From: Phycisphaerales bacterium
GTDB taxonomy: Bacteria > Planctomycetota > Phycisphaerae > UBA1845 > UTPLA1
Length of the DNA: 64,000 nt
Assembly: GCA_020639075.1 (NCBI GenBank)
Contig: JACKHI010000001.1
Coordinates: 1,178,001 to 1,242,000 of the forward strand
Reading direction: 5' to 3'
Position numbers and translations under genes: made by a program. How positions within the stretch are numbered: the first letter of the stretch is position 1; the number at the start of each line of letters is the position of its first letter. Positions 46,626-54,346 of this stretch are shown one piece after another. The notes below the pieces were generated by a model. The model did not search any database. It worked only from the letters and a program-made list of their open reading frames with translations, and was not told the DNA's origin.

Positions 46626-46653
46626 TTGCCGTCGCCCCGTTCCGCCATACAAT
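46626..46653 (+). promoter_or_regulatory. promoter of sucD
   Basis: TTGCCG (46626-46631) and TACAAT (46648-46653), 16 bp apart, on the plus strand. Transcription would start near 46660, ~69 nt upstream of the sucD ATG. It overlaps the thrC promoter region in the divergent gap. Confidence 0.45.
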
Positions 46654-46728
46654 CGCGCCCGAAAAGAAAATGACCCCGCGGCGAGCCATGCGACTGCCGC
46701 ACATTCGAGACTTTCTGGGGACAATGCG

Positions 46729-47622
46729 ATGAGCATCCTGGTCGACAAGAACACACGCGTCATCACGCACGGCCTGACCGGCAAGGCCGGTGCTTTCCAC
46801 TCCGCACAGTGCCTTGAGTACGGGACGAAAGTCGTCGGCGGCGTCGTTCCCGGCAAGGGCGGCCAGAAGTCCGAACACGGTCTGCCGGTCTTTGATACCG
46901 TGGCGGCCGCGATCAACGAGACGGGCGCGAACTGCTCGCTGATCTTCGTCCCGCCGCCGTTCGCGGCCGACAGCGCGATGGAAGCCGCCGCGGCGGGGAT
47001 CAAAGTCATCGTCCTCATCACGGAAGGCGTCCCGACGCTCGACATGGTCAAGGCGACGAAGTTCATCAAGGACTGCGGCGCCAAGCTCATCGGCCCGAAC
47101 TGCCCGGGCGTCATCACACCGGGCGAGGCGAAGATCGGCATCATGCCGGGCTACATCCACAAGCCGGTCGACGGCAAGGGCAAGGCCGTCGGCATCATCT
47201 CGCGCAGCGGCACGCTGACGTATGAAGCCGTCTGGCAGTGCACGCAGCGGAACATCTCGCAGACGACGTGCGTCGGCATCGGCGGCGATCCGGTCAAGGG
47301 TCTCAACTACATCGAACTGCTGACGATGTTCGAGGCGGACCCGGCGACGGATGCGATCATCATGATCGGCGAGATCGGCGGCACGGACGAAGAGAACGCG
47401 GCGGCGTTCATTAAGGCCAACGTGAAGAAGCCCGTCATCTCCTTCATTGCCGGCCGCACGGCGCCTCCCGGCAAGCGCATGGGCCACGCCGGCGCGATCA
47501 TCTCCGGCGGCCAGGGCACGGCGGACAGCAAGATCGCCGCGCTGAATGCAGCGGGTATCCACGTCGCGGAAAGCCCGGCGGATATCGGCGCCGCGACGGC
47601 GCGAGCGCTTGGGCTGGCGTAG
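46729..47622 (+). CDS. sucD: succinyl-CoA synthetase subunit alpha
   Basis: Alpha subunit of succinate-CoA ligase, 297 residues. The CoA-binding start (ILVDKNTRVITHGLTGKAG), SRSGTLTYEAVWQ, and the active-site His253 in KRMGHAGAIISGGQGTAD are clear. The ATG at 46729 follows a short GGGG-containing ribosome site. The beta subunit gene sucC is not upstream in the window, where it normally sits, so it must lie elsewhere. Followed by the repeat island. Confidence 0.96.
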   Translation: MSILVDKNTRVITHGLTGKAGAFHSAQCLEYGTKVVGGVVPGKGGQKSEHGLPVFDTVAAAINETGANCSLIFVPPPFAADSAMEAAAAGIKVIVLITEGVPTLDMVKATKFIKDCGAKLIGPNCPGVITPGEAKIGIMPGYIHKPVDGKGKAVGIISRSGTLTYEAVWQCTQRNISQTTCVGIGGDPVKGLNYIELLTMFEADPATDAIIMIGEIGGTDEENAAAFIKANVKKPVISFIAGRTAPPGKRMGHAGAIISGGQGTADSKIAALNAAGIHVAESPADIGAATARALGLA

Positions 47623-47637
47623 GGCGAGAGGGATCGA

Positions 47638-47676
47638 GGATCCAAGGGGCCAAGGATCCGAGGGGCCAAGGATTCG
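47638..47676. repeat. 16-bp tandem repeat, about 2.5 copies
   Basis: GGATCCAAGGGGCCAA (47638-47653) and GGATCCGAGGGGCCAA (47654-47669) are tandem, followed by a partial third unit. It lies just after sucD and opens the repeat island. Confidence 0.75.
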
Positions 47677-47680
47677 AGTG

Positions 47681-47797
47681 TCGTAGGGTGGGCCGTGCCC
47701 ACCATCCCTTGGGTGCCACTGCTGTGTCAGCAATGCCGCCGCGTGTAGGCCGGCCGCAGGTGTGCCGGGTGCCATGCCGACGCCCAACGTCGGCATG
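47681..47797 (+). repeat. 117-bp direct repeat, copy A
   Basis: This block and 47885-48001 are nearly identical, equal in length and in the same orientation, with about seven differences. Each starts with a short hairpin (GGTGGGC-x3-GCCCACC) and ends with another (TGCCGACG ... CGTCGGCA). Copy A has TCC where copy B has GCC after the first stem. Confidence 0.85.
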
Positions 47798-47823
47798 CAG
47801 GCGAGTTGCGCGATTCTGATTCG

Positions 47824-47880
47824 CTGGTGCGAGATTCCTATCTCGCACCCACTCCCCGCGGGAATCCCGTCCCGCCAAGC
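47824..47880 (+). repeat. REP-like double hairpin, copy 1
   Basis: Two adjacent stems: one with GCGAGA/TCTCGC and a second with GCGGGA/TCCCGC, joined by a short G/C-rich spacer ending ...CACTCCCC. This layout recurs at 49091-49166, 51015-51072, and in reverse at 51664-51720 and 52711-52765. Confidence 0.75.
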
Positions 47881-47884
47881 CGAG

Positions 47885-48001
47885 TCGTAGGGTGGGCCGT
47901 GCCCACCAGCCCTTGGGTGCCACTGCTGTGTCAGCAGGGCCGCCGCGTGAAGGCCGGCCGCAGGTGTGCCGGGTGCCATGCCGACGCCTAACGTCGGCAT
48001 G
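47885..48001 (+). repeat. 117-bp direct repeat, copy B
   Basis: Second copy of the block at 47681-47797; 204 bp from start to start. The copy 1 double hairpin lies between the two. Confidence 0.85.
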
Positions 48002-48560
48002 TCGGAAAACCTCTCAATCTTGTTCTGACGCGTGCCTCCGATTGCCTCGGGACGCACATTTCCCCCTATTTCCCCAATGCAAACCCGCGCACACGCGTCG
48101 CTCCGCATTTTCACCGCCAACACCTTTCGGCTGAGCGGGTTAGACCGTTTTGCGCGCAAATGCGCCCCCTGCAAAATGGCGCAAATTGTGCAAAATTCCT
48201 GGGCGAGGGGCCAACGGTCGGAATGTCGCCGTGCATGCAACATGACGCAGGGGATGCTTGATCGGCGAATCGTGAAGTTGTGAGTGGTTAGCTTTGAGTT
48301 GTGAGGGGCGAGTTCCGAGTGGCTGGTTTCACGACGCCGGCTCGCGCGGCGTTTCTTCGACGATGACGCGGCCGAGGATCGACGTGGGATTTCGGCGTAC
48401 TCTTCGCGGCCTATGCACTGGCGGGCAAGCCGACCAGTGGCACGCGCCTTCGCGCAACCCGAACAAACATTGCCACCCGCCCGCAATGTCTAGGGGCGGC
48501 TGCCCCCTTAACGATCCCCCGCTGATGGCGGCATCGCAATCACTCGTCGCTAACGACGCC
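48002..48560 (+). other. intergenic part of the repeat island
   Basis: About 560 bp without a supportable gene. It contains short simple-sequence stretches (GAGTTGTGAGTGG-type, 48280-48330) and a segment with repeated GCAAATT/GCAAAAT words (48157-48200). The right end holds the first of two direct repeats around the 48561 gene. Confidence 0.5.
48483..48524 (+). repeat. direct repeat flanking the 48561 gene, left copy
   Basis: GCAATGTC then a G/C-rich palindrome GGGGCGGCTGCCCC, then TTAACGATCCCC ... GCTG. It matches 49217-49260 closely. The two copies are about 735 bp apart and enclose one gene. Confidence 0.7.
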
Positions 48561-49046
48561 TCAATTGAATTCACCACCGATGCGATATCGCCAAGCACCG
48601 GCAGCCAGGCTTTCGATCCTTCCGAGCTTCCAATCCACCCATTGGATCGCGCTCGCAGTCGATTGTGGGCCATACGGTCGCTGTTTGGGTTCGGCTTCGC
48701 AGACGCGGCATTCGAGCCGATGTAGCCTGTCTCGATCCGCCATCACCTCAAGCTTGACATGAATGGGTACAAGGGGCCCGCTGATGAGATAGGCATCACC
48801 CCGCACGTCGATCGTCCGCTCCGCCACTTTACGGGCGATCCACGGAAGGATGCCGTCAAGCGATTCGTCCCTGCGCCAATCCTCATACACTTCCGCAAGC
48901 GCCGCGCTTAGAAAGTACTCCAGCAATCCAAGCGTGTCGCGCCACTCCGGAGATTCCGGAATGTCATCACCGATCACAAGGTCATCGATCATTGACCGGA
49001 CGTTGCGGCAAATGGTGTGTTCGATATCGTCGGTACCACTCCTCAT
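48561..49046 (-). CDS. hypothetical protein between direct repeats
   Basis: A 161-residue protein from the ATG at 49046; the open frame continues to 49226 but is not needed. It has no membrane helix or signal peptide. Features visible: a C-x2-C pair (CRVC) near residue 113, Asp/Glu-rich helices, and a Trp-rich C-terminus (IQWVDWKLG). No family recognised. The gene lies between matching direct repeats (48483-48524 and 49217-49260), so it may have arrived as a unit. A double hairpin (copy 2) lies just upstream. Confidence 0.55.
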   Translation of the reverse strand: MRSGTDDIEHTICRNVRSMIDDLVIGDDIPESPEWRDTLGLLEYFLSAALAEVYEDWRRDESLDGILPWIARKVAERTIDVRGDAYLISGPLVPIHVKLEVMADRDRLHRLECRVCEAEPKQRPYGPQSTASAIQWVDWKLGRIESLAAGAWRYRIGGEFN

Positions 49047-49090
49047 CCGTCGATCGTAGCAGCTTCCCTCACGAAATGCCTGCGCACACG

Positions 49091-49166
49091 CTGGTGCGAG
49101 ATTGCTAGCCGCTCGTGCGAGAATACCCTCTCGCACGCAGCCTTGCGGGAATGCCCTCCCGTAGCG
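49091..49166 (+). repeat. REP-like double hairpin, copy 2 (with a duplicated first stem)
   Basis: Same type as copy 1, but the GCGAGA stem appears twice (GTGCGAGATTGCTAG then CGTGCGAGAATACC) before the GCGGGA/CTCCCG stem. Confidence 0.65.
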
Positions 49167-49216
49167 CCGAGCCTCCCCGCAACGCTCGACAATTGTCTCG
49201 CCGCCGCTTTGCATGC

Positions 49217-49260
49217 GCAATGTCAAGGGGGCGGCTGCCCCCTTAACGATCCCCTGCTGG
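49217..49260 (+). repeat. direct repeat flanking the 48561 gene, right copy
   Basis: Right-hand copy of the repeat at 48483-48524, with one extra G in the palindrome (GGGGGCGGCTGCCCCC). It lies just upstream of the start of the 48561 gene and of the downstream gene at 49275. Confidence 0.7.
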
Positions 49261-49274
49261 CATAACCCACGCTG

Positions 49275-50522
49275 TCATTTCTTCCCCGTAGCTTTGCGCG
49301 TCACGTCAAGCCCATCTTTGCCAACGTGGATCTTCTCGACGCCGCCAAGCAACTTGCCTATGGCCTCGGCCGGATGCTCGGCCTCAGCCAACCGTTCGTC
49401 GAGGAAGAGATTCCGTGTGAAGCTCGTGACTACGGATTCTGGGAGGTCGGTCTGTTTCTCGCCAACCCACTCGAAGAGTAGCTCCGCAAACCAGCTCGCC
49501 CGCAGAATGTCAGCGGAGAATCGCATATTCCTGAACTCCGCCGACGCGTGCTCGCGAAACCACTGATCATTCCATTTGATGAAGAATATGAGCGTGCTTG
49601 CGAAGAGCAGCACGCCAGCCGAGGTCGGGATCAGAAAGTGCCAGTCCGTGTTACTACCGAAGAGAGCCCCGAGGCCGAACACAAGAGCAAGCACCAGTCC
49701 CACACCCATGGCCACAAAGCATGTGTTTGAGATGATCGCCCGCTTCTTGTTGGTTTCATCCGAGAGTTTTATGGTCTTTTGTGCCTTAATATCATTCTTC
49801 ATTTCCACCAAGAGGCTACGGCGCACGGCCTTGCTCTCCCTAAGTTCGAACTCCGCGACCTTGGCCCTGTGCCCTTCTTCGCGCGAAGCTAGGTCGGCCT
49901 CCTTCTTTCTATACACAGCCTCAAGGGCCTCGTCCTTCTCCTTGTACCGCGCATCAAGTTCGTCTAGTTGCTTTCGGACGAACTCTGATTGGCGCTTCTG
50001 TTCCTTCGCTGCCATCGTCCCAAGCTTTGAGACGTTTGCAGTGAGTTCGCTTAGGGCCCGTTCATAGTACCGCAGGCGGTCCTGCATCTCTTTGGGTAGC
50101 GAAGCGTCAATTATTGCACTGTGCGGATTGAAATCGAAGTTGCTGCTTAGCGCGTCGGCAATCAAATCCACCGATGAATTGTACCGATTCTGATCGCCGA
50201 TTCGCGCCAAGACCTGTGCGACCACTCCGTCGCCGTTGCTATACTCGATGTGCCATCCCTGCACGTTGGATAACGCAACTTTCTTGCAAATGATGTATTG
50301 CTTGTCGAGGAAAGCAGCGTCAATTTCCTCAAGCAGCGCATTACTCTTCGCGTCTCCATCCGCAAGGGTAATCTGCTGAGCATTGAAATGCCCGTCCCGA
50401 AGGTTCGTGTCGATCGTGAGGCCGCATGCCACATTCGGAAATGCCTGCCGTGCGGCGGAATAAAGCCGACGCACCGCATCGTTACCCGGTATCGGCCTCA
50501 GTTGGAATTTTAGTTCCGTCAC
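49275..50522 (-). CDS. coiled-coil membrane protein, function unknown
   Basis: A 415-residue protein, GTG start at 50522 with AGGGGG upstream. Residues ~1-140 are a soluble region with a WHIEYSNGDG strand; ~143-258 is a long charged coiled coil (Lys/Glu/Arg-rich heptads); two transmembrane helices follow at ~262-288 and ~296-316, then a ~100-residue cytoplasmic C-terminus with Trp/Phe-rich helices. The base composition is visibly less GC-rich than the neighbouring housekeeping genes, suggesting transfer. No family was recognised. It lies in the accessory island, but nothing ties it to a defence or mobile-element function. Confidence 0.65.
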   Translation of the reverse strand: MTELKFQLRPIPGNDAVRRLYSAARQAFPNVACGLTIDTNLRDGHFNAQQITLADGDAKSNALLEEIDAAFLDKQYIICKKVALSNVQGWHIEYSNGDGVVAQVLARIGDQNRYNSSVDLIADALSSNFDFNPHSAIIDASLPKEMQDRLRYYERALSELTANVSKLGTMAAKEQKRQSEFVRKQLDELDARYKEKDEALEAVYRKKEADLASREEGHRAKVAEFELRESKAVRRSLLVEMKNDIKAQKTIKLSDETNKKRAIISNTCFVAMGVGLVLALVFGLGALFGSNTDWHFLIPTSAGVLLFASTLIFFIKWNDQWFREHASAEFRNMRFSADILRASWFAELLFEWVGEKQTDLPESVVTSFTRNLFLDERLAEAEHPAEAIGKLLGGVEKIHVGKDGLDVTRKATGKK

Positions 50523-51098
50523 GAATAACCCCCTGATCGAGTTGGCTGGCCCGCCATAGCGGGAGAAAAACCATTGGCGGCATGGTAATATCCGTTCAGA
50601 ATATTATTCCATATGTGGCAGATAAACAAACGGATGGCCGAGCTGCCATTTGGATTCGTTAAAAGGGCGGCGAGCCCTCATTGACATTCGCGAATGCGTC
50701 TTAAGTGACGAGTTCCGACTGTCGAGTCGCGAGATGGAGGTCCGGCCGAGTAAGTCGCCATCGGCGGCATCAGGCCAAGGCGTAAAGTCCCGCGATAGCG
50801 AGCAATCCTTCGCGCGCCGGGCATTACGGATTTCGTACGCATTCATTCCGCGGGCTCGGCATCATTGGCCCGGCTCCCTTACGGTCGCGGTTCGGTTGCC
50901 CCCCGGCGCGGCGCTTCGCACTCCGGACATAACGCCGAGAAAATGCCGACCGGCGACGCCAAGAGGAATGCCCCCTGCGCGCCGCCGGCCTTGGCAGATT
51001 ACATACTGTGTCCGCTGGTGCGAGAATCCCTTCTCGCACCCATTCCCCGCGGGAGTCCCCTTCCCGCAAAGCCGAGCAACGAATAAGCTGCCACGACC
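50523..51098 (+). other. intergenic part of the accessory island
   Basis: 576 bp with no supportable gene. It starts with a low-complexity stretch similar to that at 48280-48330 (GACGAGTTCCGACTG...). A short CPEC codon pattern on the minus strand near 50912 (LCPECEAP) looks like a decayed zinc ribbon. A double hairpin (copy 3, 51015-51072) ends it, just before the transposase remnant. Confidence 0.45.
51015..51072 (+). repeat. REP-like double hairpin, copy 3
   Basis: TGCGAGAA-x4-TTCTCGCA followed by a GCGGGA ... TCCCGC stem, joined by CCCATTCCCC. It is 27 bp upstream of the truncated transposase gene, the usual relationship between a REP family and its transposase. Confidence 0.8.
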
Positions 51099-51326
51099 AT
51101 GGCACGCTACACCACCGATGAGGTCCACGCGTATTTCTGCACGATGACGATTCTCGACTGGGTCCCCGTCTTCATCGACGAACGCTACATCACGCCGATC
51201 ATCGACTCGCTCCAATTCACGCGAAGGAACAAGGGCCTGCAACTCTTCGCCTACGTCGTCATGCCCAACCACGTCCACGTGATCGCCGCTCGTCCTGTAG
51301 GGACAGAATGGGTTCACAGGTTTTGA
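51099..51326 (+). pseudogene. REP-associated (Y1/HUH) transposase, N-terminal remnant
   Basis: 75 residues matching the start of REP-associated tyrosine transposases: YFCTMTILDWVPVF and the HUH motif MPNHVHVI (His58, His60). The catalytic Tyr that lies ~60-80 residues further on is missing. The frame runs into a hairpin (GTAGGGAC 51298-51305 with GTCCCTAC 51341-51348) and stops. Full family members are about 150-250 residues, so this copy cannot act on its own. It is a relic of the enzyme that spreads the surrounding hairpins. Confidence 0.75.
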
Positions 51327-51423
51327 TGCCGATCGCGCCGTCCCTACGGGGGCAACGGTGATAACTACGTCGCAAACCCAGCCTTCAAAGGCTGGGCTAT
51401 TTTCATTTGATCCCTACGGGATC
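51298..51423. repeat. hairpin cluster after the transposase remnant
   Basis: Three stems follow one another: GTAGGGAC/GTCCCTAC (51298-51305, 51341-51348), CCCAGCCTT/AAGGCTGGG (51377-51385, 51388-51396, two-base loop) and GATCCC-TAC-GGGATC (51409-51423). The middle stem is followed by a T-rich stretch (CTATTTTCATTTG), so it may also terminate transcription. Confidence 0.7.
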
Positions 51424-51498
51424 GTTTGGCGCCTGACATTCACTTTGCTACGAGCCGGCGATGGCAAGAGAGGATGCCCGGGGAGGGCGCTCCAGAGA

Positions 51499-51550
51499 GG
51501 ATTCTCGCACCAGGACGGCATGATCGCTTTGCTCGCCATTTCCGATGAAA
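51499..51550 (+). repeat. 52-bp repeat, copy A (next to a decayed double hairpin)
   Basis: This 52-bp block, starting GGATTCTCGCACCAGGAC, is repeated at 52751-52802 with about four differences. Both lie after the GCGAGAA stem; in copy A the preceding stem is degraded (CCCGGGGAGGGCGCTCC). Confidence 0.75.
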
Positions 51551-51663
51551 GTCGCCGGTGCGAAAGGGACTTGTCGCGACACCGGCGGCGTGGCGATTCA
51601 GTTCGGCGGGGTTTTGCGACGGTGAAAGTGAGCCTTTGATTCGAATGGACCTTTGGCATGTGT

Positions 51664-51720
51664 AGCTTGGCGGGAAGGATTCCCGCGGGGAGTGGGTGCG
51701 AGAAGGGATTCTCGCACCAG
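51664..51720 (-). repeat. REP-like double hairpin, copy 4 (reverse orientation)
   Basis: GCGGGAA-GGA-TTCCCGC then TGCGAGAA-GGGA-TTCTCGCA. The same two stems as copies 1-3 but in the opposite orientation. Confidence 0.8.
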
Positions 51721-51760
51721 CGTCATGCTCGCCTTTGAGGGCGAGACTGTCCGGGAATTG

Positions 51761-51880
51761 TGTCGCCCTTTCAGGGCTAAACCCGAGAAAAAAAAACGCA
51801 AACCACGGGTTGCGCTCCGACCGCTACGCGGTCTCCGCTCCACCCGTGGCTAAAAACTGTCGCTCCTTCGGAGCTGTTTT
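51761..51880. repeat. multi-stem palindromic element
   Basis: GCCCTTTCAGGGC (51765-51777), a long stem CCACGGGT (51803-51810) / ACCCGTGG (51842-51849) that encloses GACCGC-TAC-GCGGTC (51819-51833), and GCTCCTTCGGAGC (51861-51873). This three-part structure recurs in simplified form at 54347-54393. The A8-9 run at 51788-51796 is unusual for the region. Confidence 0.7.
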
Positions 51881-52100
51881 GGCCTCGGAAACACTGGCGT
51901 TTTCGACGGTTCTGCAAATCAGAAATCCTCTCTTGAATTCCCAGACAGCCTCGCCTTTGAGGGCAAGCATGGCACCCTGTCGGCAATATTCAGAGCAGCT
52001 GTGCACGGCCTGTCGAATCCAACGCGCGTTGGGCTTACGATTGCGGAACGATCGCGGTCGTTTCGCCGCGTCGAGCGACAATTACTGGAGAACCTTCGCC

Positions 52101-52559
52101 ATGCCTGATACCCATACGATTCGACTTCATCGCGTGTTCCGCGCTCCTGCTGAGCGGGTTTACCGTGCGTTCCTTGACCCGGATGCGATGGTCAAGTGGA
52201 TTCCGCCGCATGGATTCACCGGCAAGGTTCACAAGATGGACGCCCGCGTCGGCGGCGGTCATCGCATGTCGTTCACGAATTTCAGCACGGGTGCGAGTCA
52301 CTCGTTCGGCGGTGAGTACGTCGAGCTCACGCCGCATCAGCGGATTCGCTACACCGACAAGTTCGACGACGCGAACCTGCCCGGCGAAATGCAGGTGACG
52401 ATCAGCCTTCGCGAAGTCAGCTGCGGGACGGAGCTCGATATCGAGCAGGCGGGCATACCGAGTGTGATCCCGACGGAGATGTGCTACCTGGGCTGGCAGG
52501 AGTCGCTGGACATGCTGAAGCAGTTGGTGGAAGCGGAGATTCCCGGCGAGCCGGGCTGA
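52101..52559 (+). CDS. SRPBCC (AHSA1-like) domain protein
   Basis: A 152-residue protein of the START/SRPBCC fold (Activator of Hsp90 ATPase-1 related). The start HTIRLHRVFRAPAERVYRAF, the WIPPHGFTGKVHKMD strand and the final helix YLGWQESLDMLKQLVEAEIP fit the pattern. Such proteins bind small hydrophobic ligands; the target is unknown. ATG at 52101, GGAG 11 bp upstream. The longer frame running back to 51696 passes through repeats and is not used. Stands alone inside the island. Confidence 0.85.
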   Translation: MPDTHTIRLHRVFRAPAERVYRAFLDPDAMVKWIPPHGFTGKVHKMDARVGGGHRMSFTNFSTGASHSFGGEYVELTPHQRIRYTDKFDDANLPGEMQVTISLREVSCGTELDIEQAGIPSVIPTEMCYLGWQESLDMLKQLVEAEIPGEPG

Positions 52560-52592
52560 TTGCTGACCAGGTTCGTGGAACCAGTCCTTCCG

Positions 52593-52710
52593 CTTCCCTG
52601 AGATTGCTGGAGCCGGCGCGACATCTATGGTGGGCACGGCCCAGCCTACCACTTCCCTGCGATTGCTGGAGCCGGCGCGACATCGATGGTGGGCACGGCC
52701 CAGCCTACCA
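52593..52710 (+). repeat. 59-bp tandem duplication
   Basis: Two direct units of 59 bp, 52593-52651 and 52652-52710, differing at a few positions. Each contains GGTGGGCACGGCCC, also seen at 47686 and 54298. Confidence 0.8.
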
Positions 52711-52765
52711 CTTTGCGGGAAGGATTCCCGCGGGGAGTTGGTGCGAGAAGGGATTCTCGCACCAG
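52711..52765 (-). repeat. REP-like double hairpin, copy 5 (reverse orientation)
   Basis: GCGGGAA-GGA-TTCCCGC and TGCGAGAA-GGGA-TTCTCGCA, near-identical to copy 4. It is immediately followed by the 52-bp block copy B (52751-52802) and then the IS110 element. Confidence 0.8.
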
Positions 52766-52830
52766 GACATCATGATCGCATTGCTCGCCATTTCGGATGA
52801 AAATGTGGTGGCTCGGGGGGGACTGCGATG

Positions 52831-54264
52831 ACAAGGTCGGTTACCGCTTGGCGTCGCGAGCCCGTGCACCAGGATGACCCGGGCGTCCGGAGGCGCCGTA
52901 TCATGTCGCCCGTCGTGGATGGCCGGTCGCAGCGATCGGCCACTCGGCGGAGCACGCAGAGCAGACTCTTTTTGAACGGACGCTCCTTCGCAGGGTTCTT
53001 TCGAGCGGGAGGTTCACTCATGCGCAAGATGTATGCAGCGTGTGCCGGGATCGACGTTCACAAGAAGAATGTCGTTGTTTGCCTGTTGAAGGTCGATTCA
53101 AAGGGTCAGATCTCGCGCGAGGTCAGGTCGTTTGGAACCTCGACAGGGGCTTTGTTGGAGCTTCTAGACTGGCTGGTGCTGTCGAGCTGTGAGAGCGTAG
53201 CGATGGAGAGTACCGGAGTTTATTGGAAGCCGGTATTCAATCTCCTCGATTCGTCGATGGAGGTCGTGCTGGTGAATGCCCAGCATGTCAAGGCACTGCC
53301 GGGTCGCAAGACGGACGTAAAGGATTGTGAATGGCTCGCCGAATTGCACTTGCATGGCTTGATTCAAGCGAGCTTTATCCCACCTCGCGAGATTCGCGAA
53401 TTGCGAGATTTTGTTCGCACGCGTATGACGCTCACGGCCGAGCGGGCAAAGCATGTGAATCGAATTCAGAAGGTGCTCGAAGACGCCAACCTGAAGCTGA
53501 GCAGCGTCGCCACCGATGTGCTTGGCGTCTCAGGACGCCTGATGTTGAACGCCATCGTGGCCGGGGAGATCGATCCCGGCATCTTGGCCGATCTGGCGCG
53601 GGGCCGAATGCGGTCGAAACGACCTGAGCTTCGCGATGCCTTGACGGGGCGTATTCGTCCACACCATCGCCTCCTGTTGCAGACGCATTTGAATCTAATC
53701 GACGGTCTCGATGAAGCGATCGCAACGTTGACGGCGCAGATCGAGGAATGCATGCGCCCTTTTGCAGAGCTTCGTGAACGACTCACGACGATCCCGGGTG
53801 TGGGGAACGAAGTGGCGACGGTGTTCATCAGTGAGATGGGTGTGGACATGTCGCCCTGGCCGACGTTTCGACATGCCGCCTCATGGGCCGGGTTGTGCCC
53901 GGGCCATCACGAGAGTGCCGGCAAACGCAAAAGCGGCCGTACGCGGCACGGGAATCGATGGATCAAGCAGGTGTTCACGCAGGCCGCATGGTCGGCACAG
54001 CGAGCGAACGGTACTTATCTTCAAGCCCACTTTCGAAGGATTCGGTCAAAACGAGGCCCCCGCAAGGCCGCCGTCGCAGTGGCCCACAGCATACTCGTTC
54101 GATGCTATCTGCTCGCAAAAACGGGAGACGACTACAAGGACCTCGGTTCAACATACTTTGACGACCGTGCCAAGACGGCCATTACCCAGCGACTGGTTCG
54201 AAGACTTAAGAACCTTGGATACCAAGTCGAGTTGACAAACGCAGCTTAGACGAGATTTTCAGAG
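52831..54264 (+). mobile_element. IS110-family insertion sequence (ends approximate)
   Basis: Inferred from the transposase and from repeat sequence on both sides. On the left, homology to the flanking repeat stops near 52806-52830; on the right, repeat sequence resumes near 54265. No terminal inverted repeats were found, as expected for the IS110 group. The ~190 bp upstream of the transposase would hold the bridge RNA in this group. Exact ends and the core dinucleotide are not settled. Confidence 0.6.
53020..54249 (+). CDS. IS110-family transposase
   Basis: A 409-residue DEDD recombinase with the RuvC-like N-terminus (Asp12 in GIDVHKK, Glu63 in MESTGVYWKP, Asp99 and Asp102 in RKTDVKDCEW) and the C-terminal Transposase_20 domain (LTTIPGVGNEVATVFISEMG; WAGLCPGHHESAGKRKSG). 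ATG at 53020 follows GGGAGG by 7 bp; the longer frame from 52828 reaches into the non-coding left end. The gene is intact, with no frameshift or missing catalytic residue. Confidence 0.95.
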   Translation: MRKMYAACAGIDVHKKNVVVCLLKVDSKGQISREVRSFGTSTGALLELLDWLVLSSCESVAMESTGVYWKPVFNLLDSSMEVVLVNAQHVKALPGRKTDVKDCEWLAELHLHGLIQASFIPPREIRELRDFVRTRMTLTAERAKHVNRIQKVLEDANLKLSSVATDVLGVSGRLMLNAIVAGEIDPGILADLARGRMRSKRPELRDALTGRIRPHHRLLLQTHLNLIDGLDEAIATLTAQIEECMRPFAELRERLTTIPGVGNEVATVFISEMGVDMSPWPTFRHAASWAGLCPGHHESAGKRKSGRTRHGNRWIKQVFTQAAWSAQRANGTYLQAHFRRIRSKRGPRKAAVAVAHSILVRCYLLAKTGDDYKDLGSTYFDDRAKTAITQRLVRRLKNLGYQVELTNAA

Positions 54265-54298
54265 CAGCAGCGCGACATCGACAGCAGCGCGACATCGA
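54265..54298 (+). repeat. 17-bp tandem repeat at the right end of the IS element
   Basis: CAGCAGCGCGACATCGA occurs twice in tandem (54265-54281 and 54282-54298). It continues into TGGTGGGCATGGCCC, the same block as at 52683-52700 on the left of the IS. Confidence 0.8.
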
Positions 54299-54346
54299 TG
54301 GTGGGCATGGCCCACCCTACCGCGCTTGGCGATAGGGATGAGCAAA

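Noticed and set aside
47681..48001. Possible CRISPR array from repeated blocks
   Set aside because: Only two 117-bp copies with one spacer of ~87 bp; no short regular repeats and no cas genes.
46576..48486. 636-residue minus-strand open frame
   Set aside because: It is antisense to sucD and passes through the 117-bp repeats; translated repeats give pseudo-protein segments.
50900..50960. CPEC-like codon pattern (LCPECEAP) on the minus strand
   Set aside because: Resembles a decayed zinc ribbon, but no complete frame with paired cysteines was found, so not called as a gene.
50862..51317. 151-residue minus-strand frame opposite the transposase remnant
   Set aside because: Antisense of the HUH transposase fragment and of a double hairpin; no domain.
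51696..52559. Longer 287-residue protein starting at 51696
   Set aside because: The first ~135 residues come from palindromic repeat DNA; the SRPBCC domain starts at the ATG at 52101.
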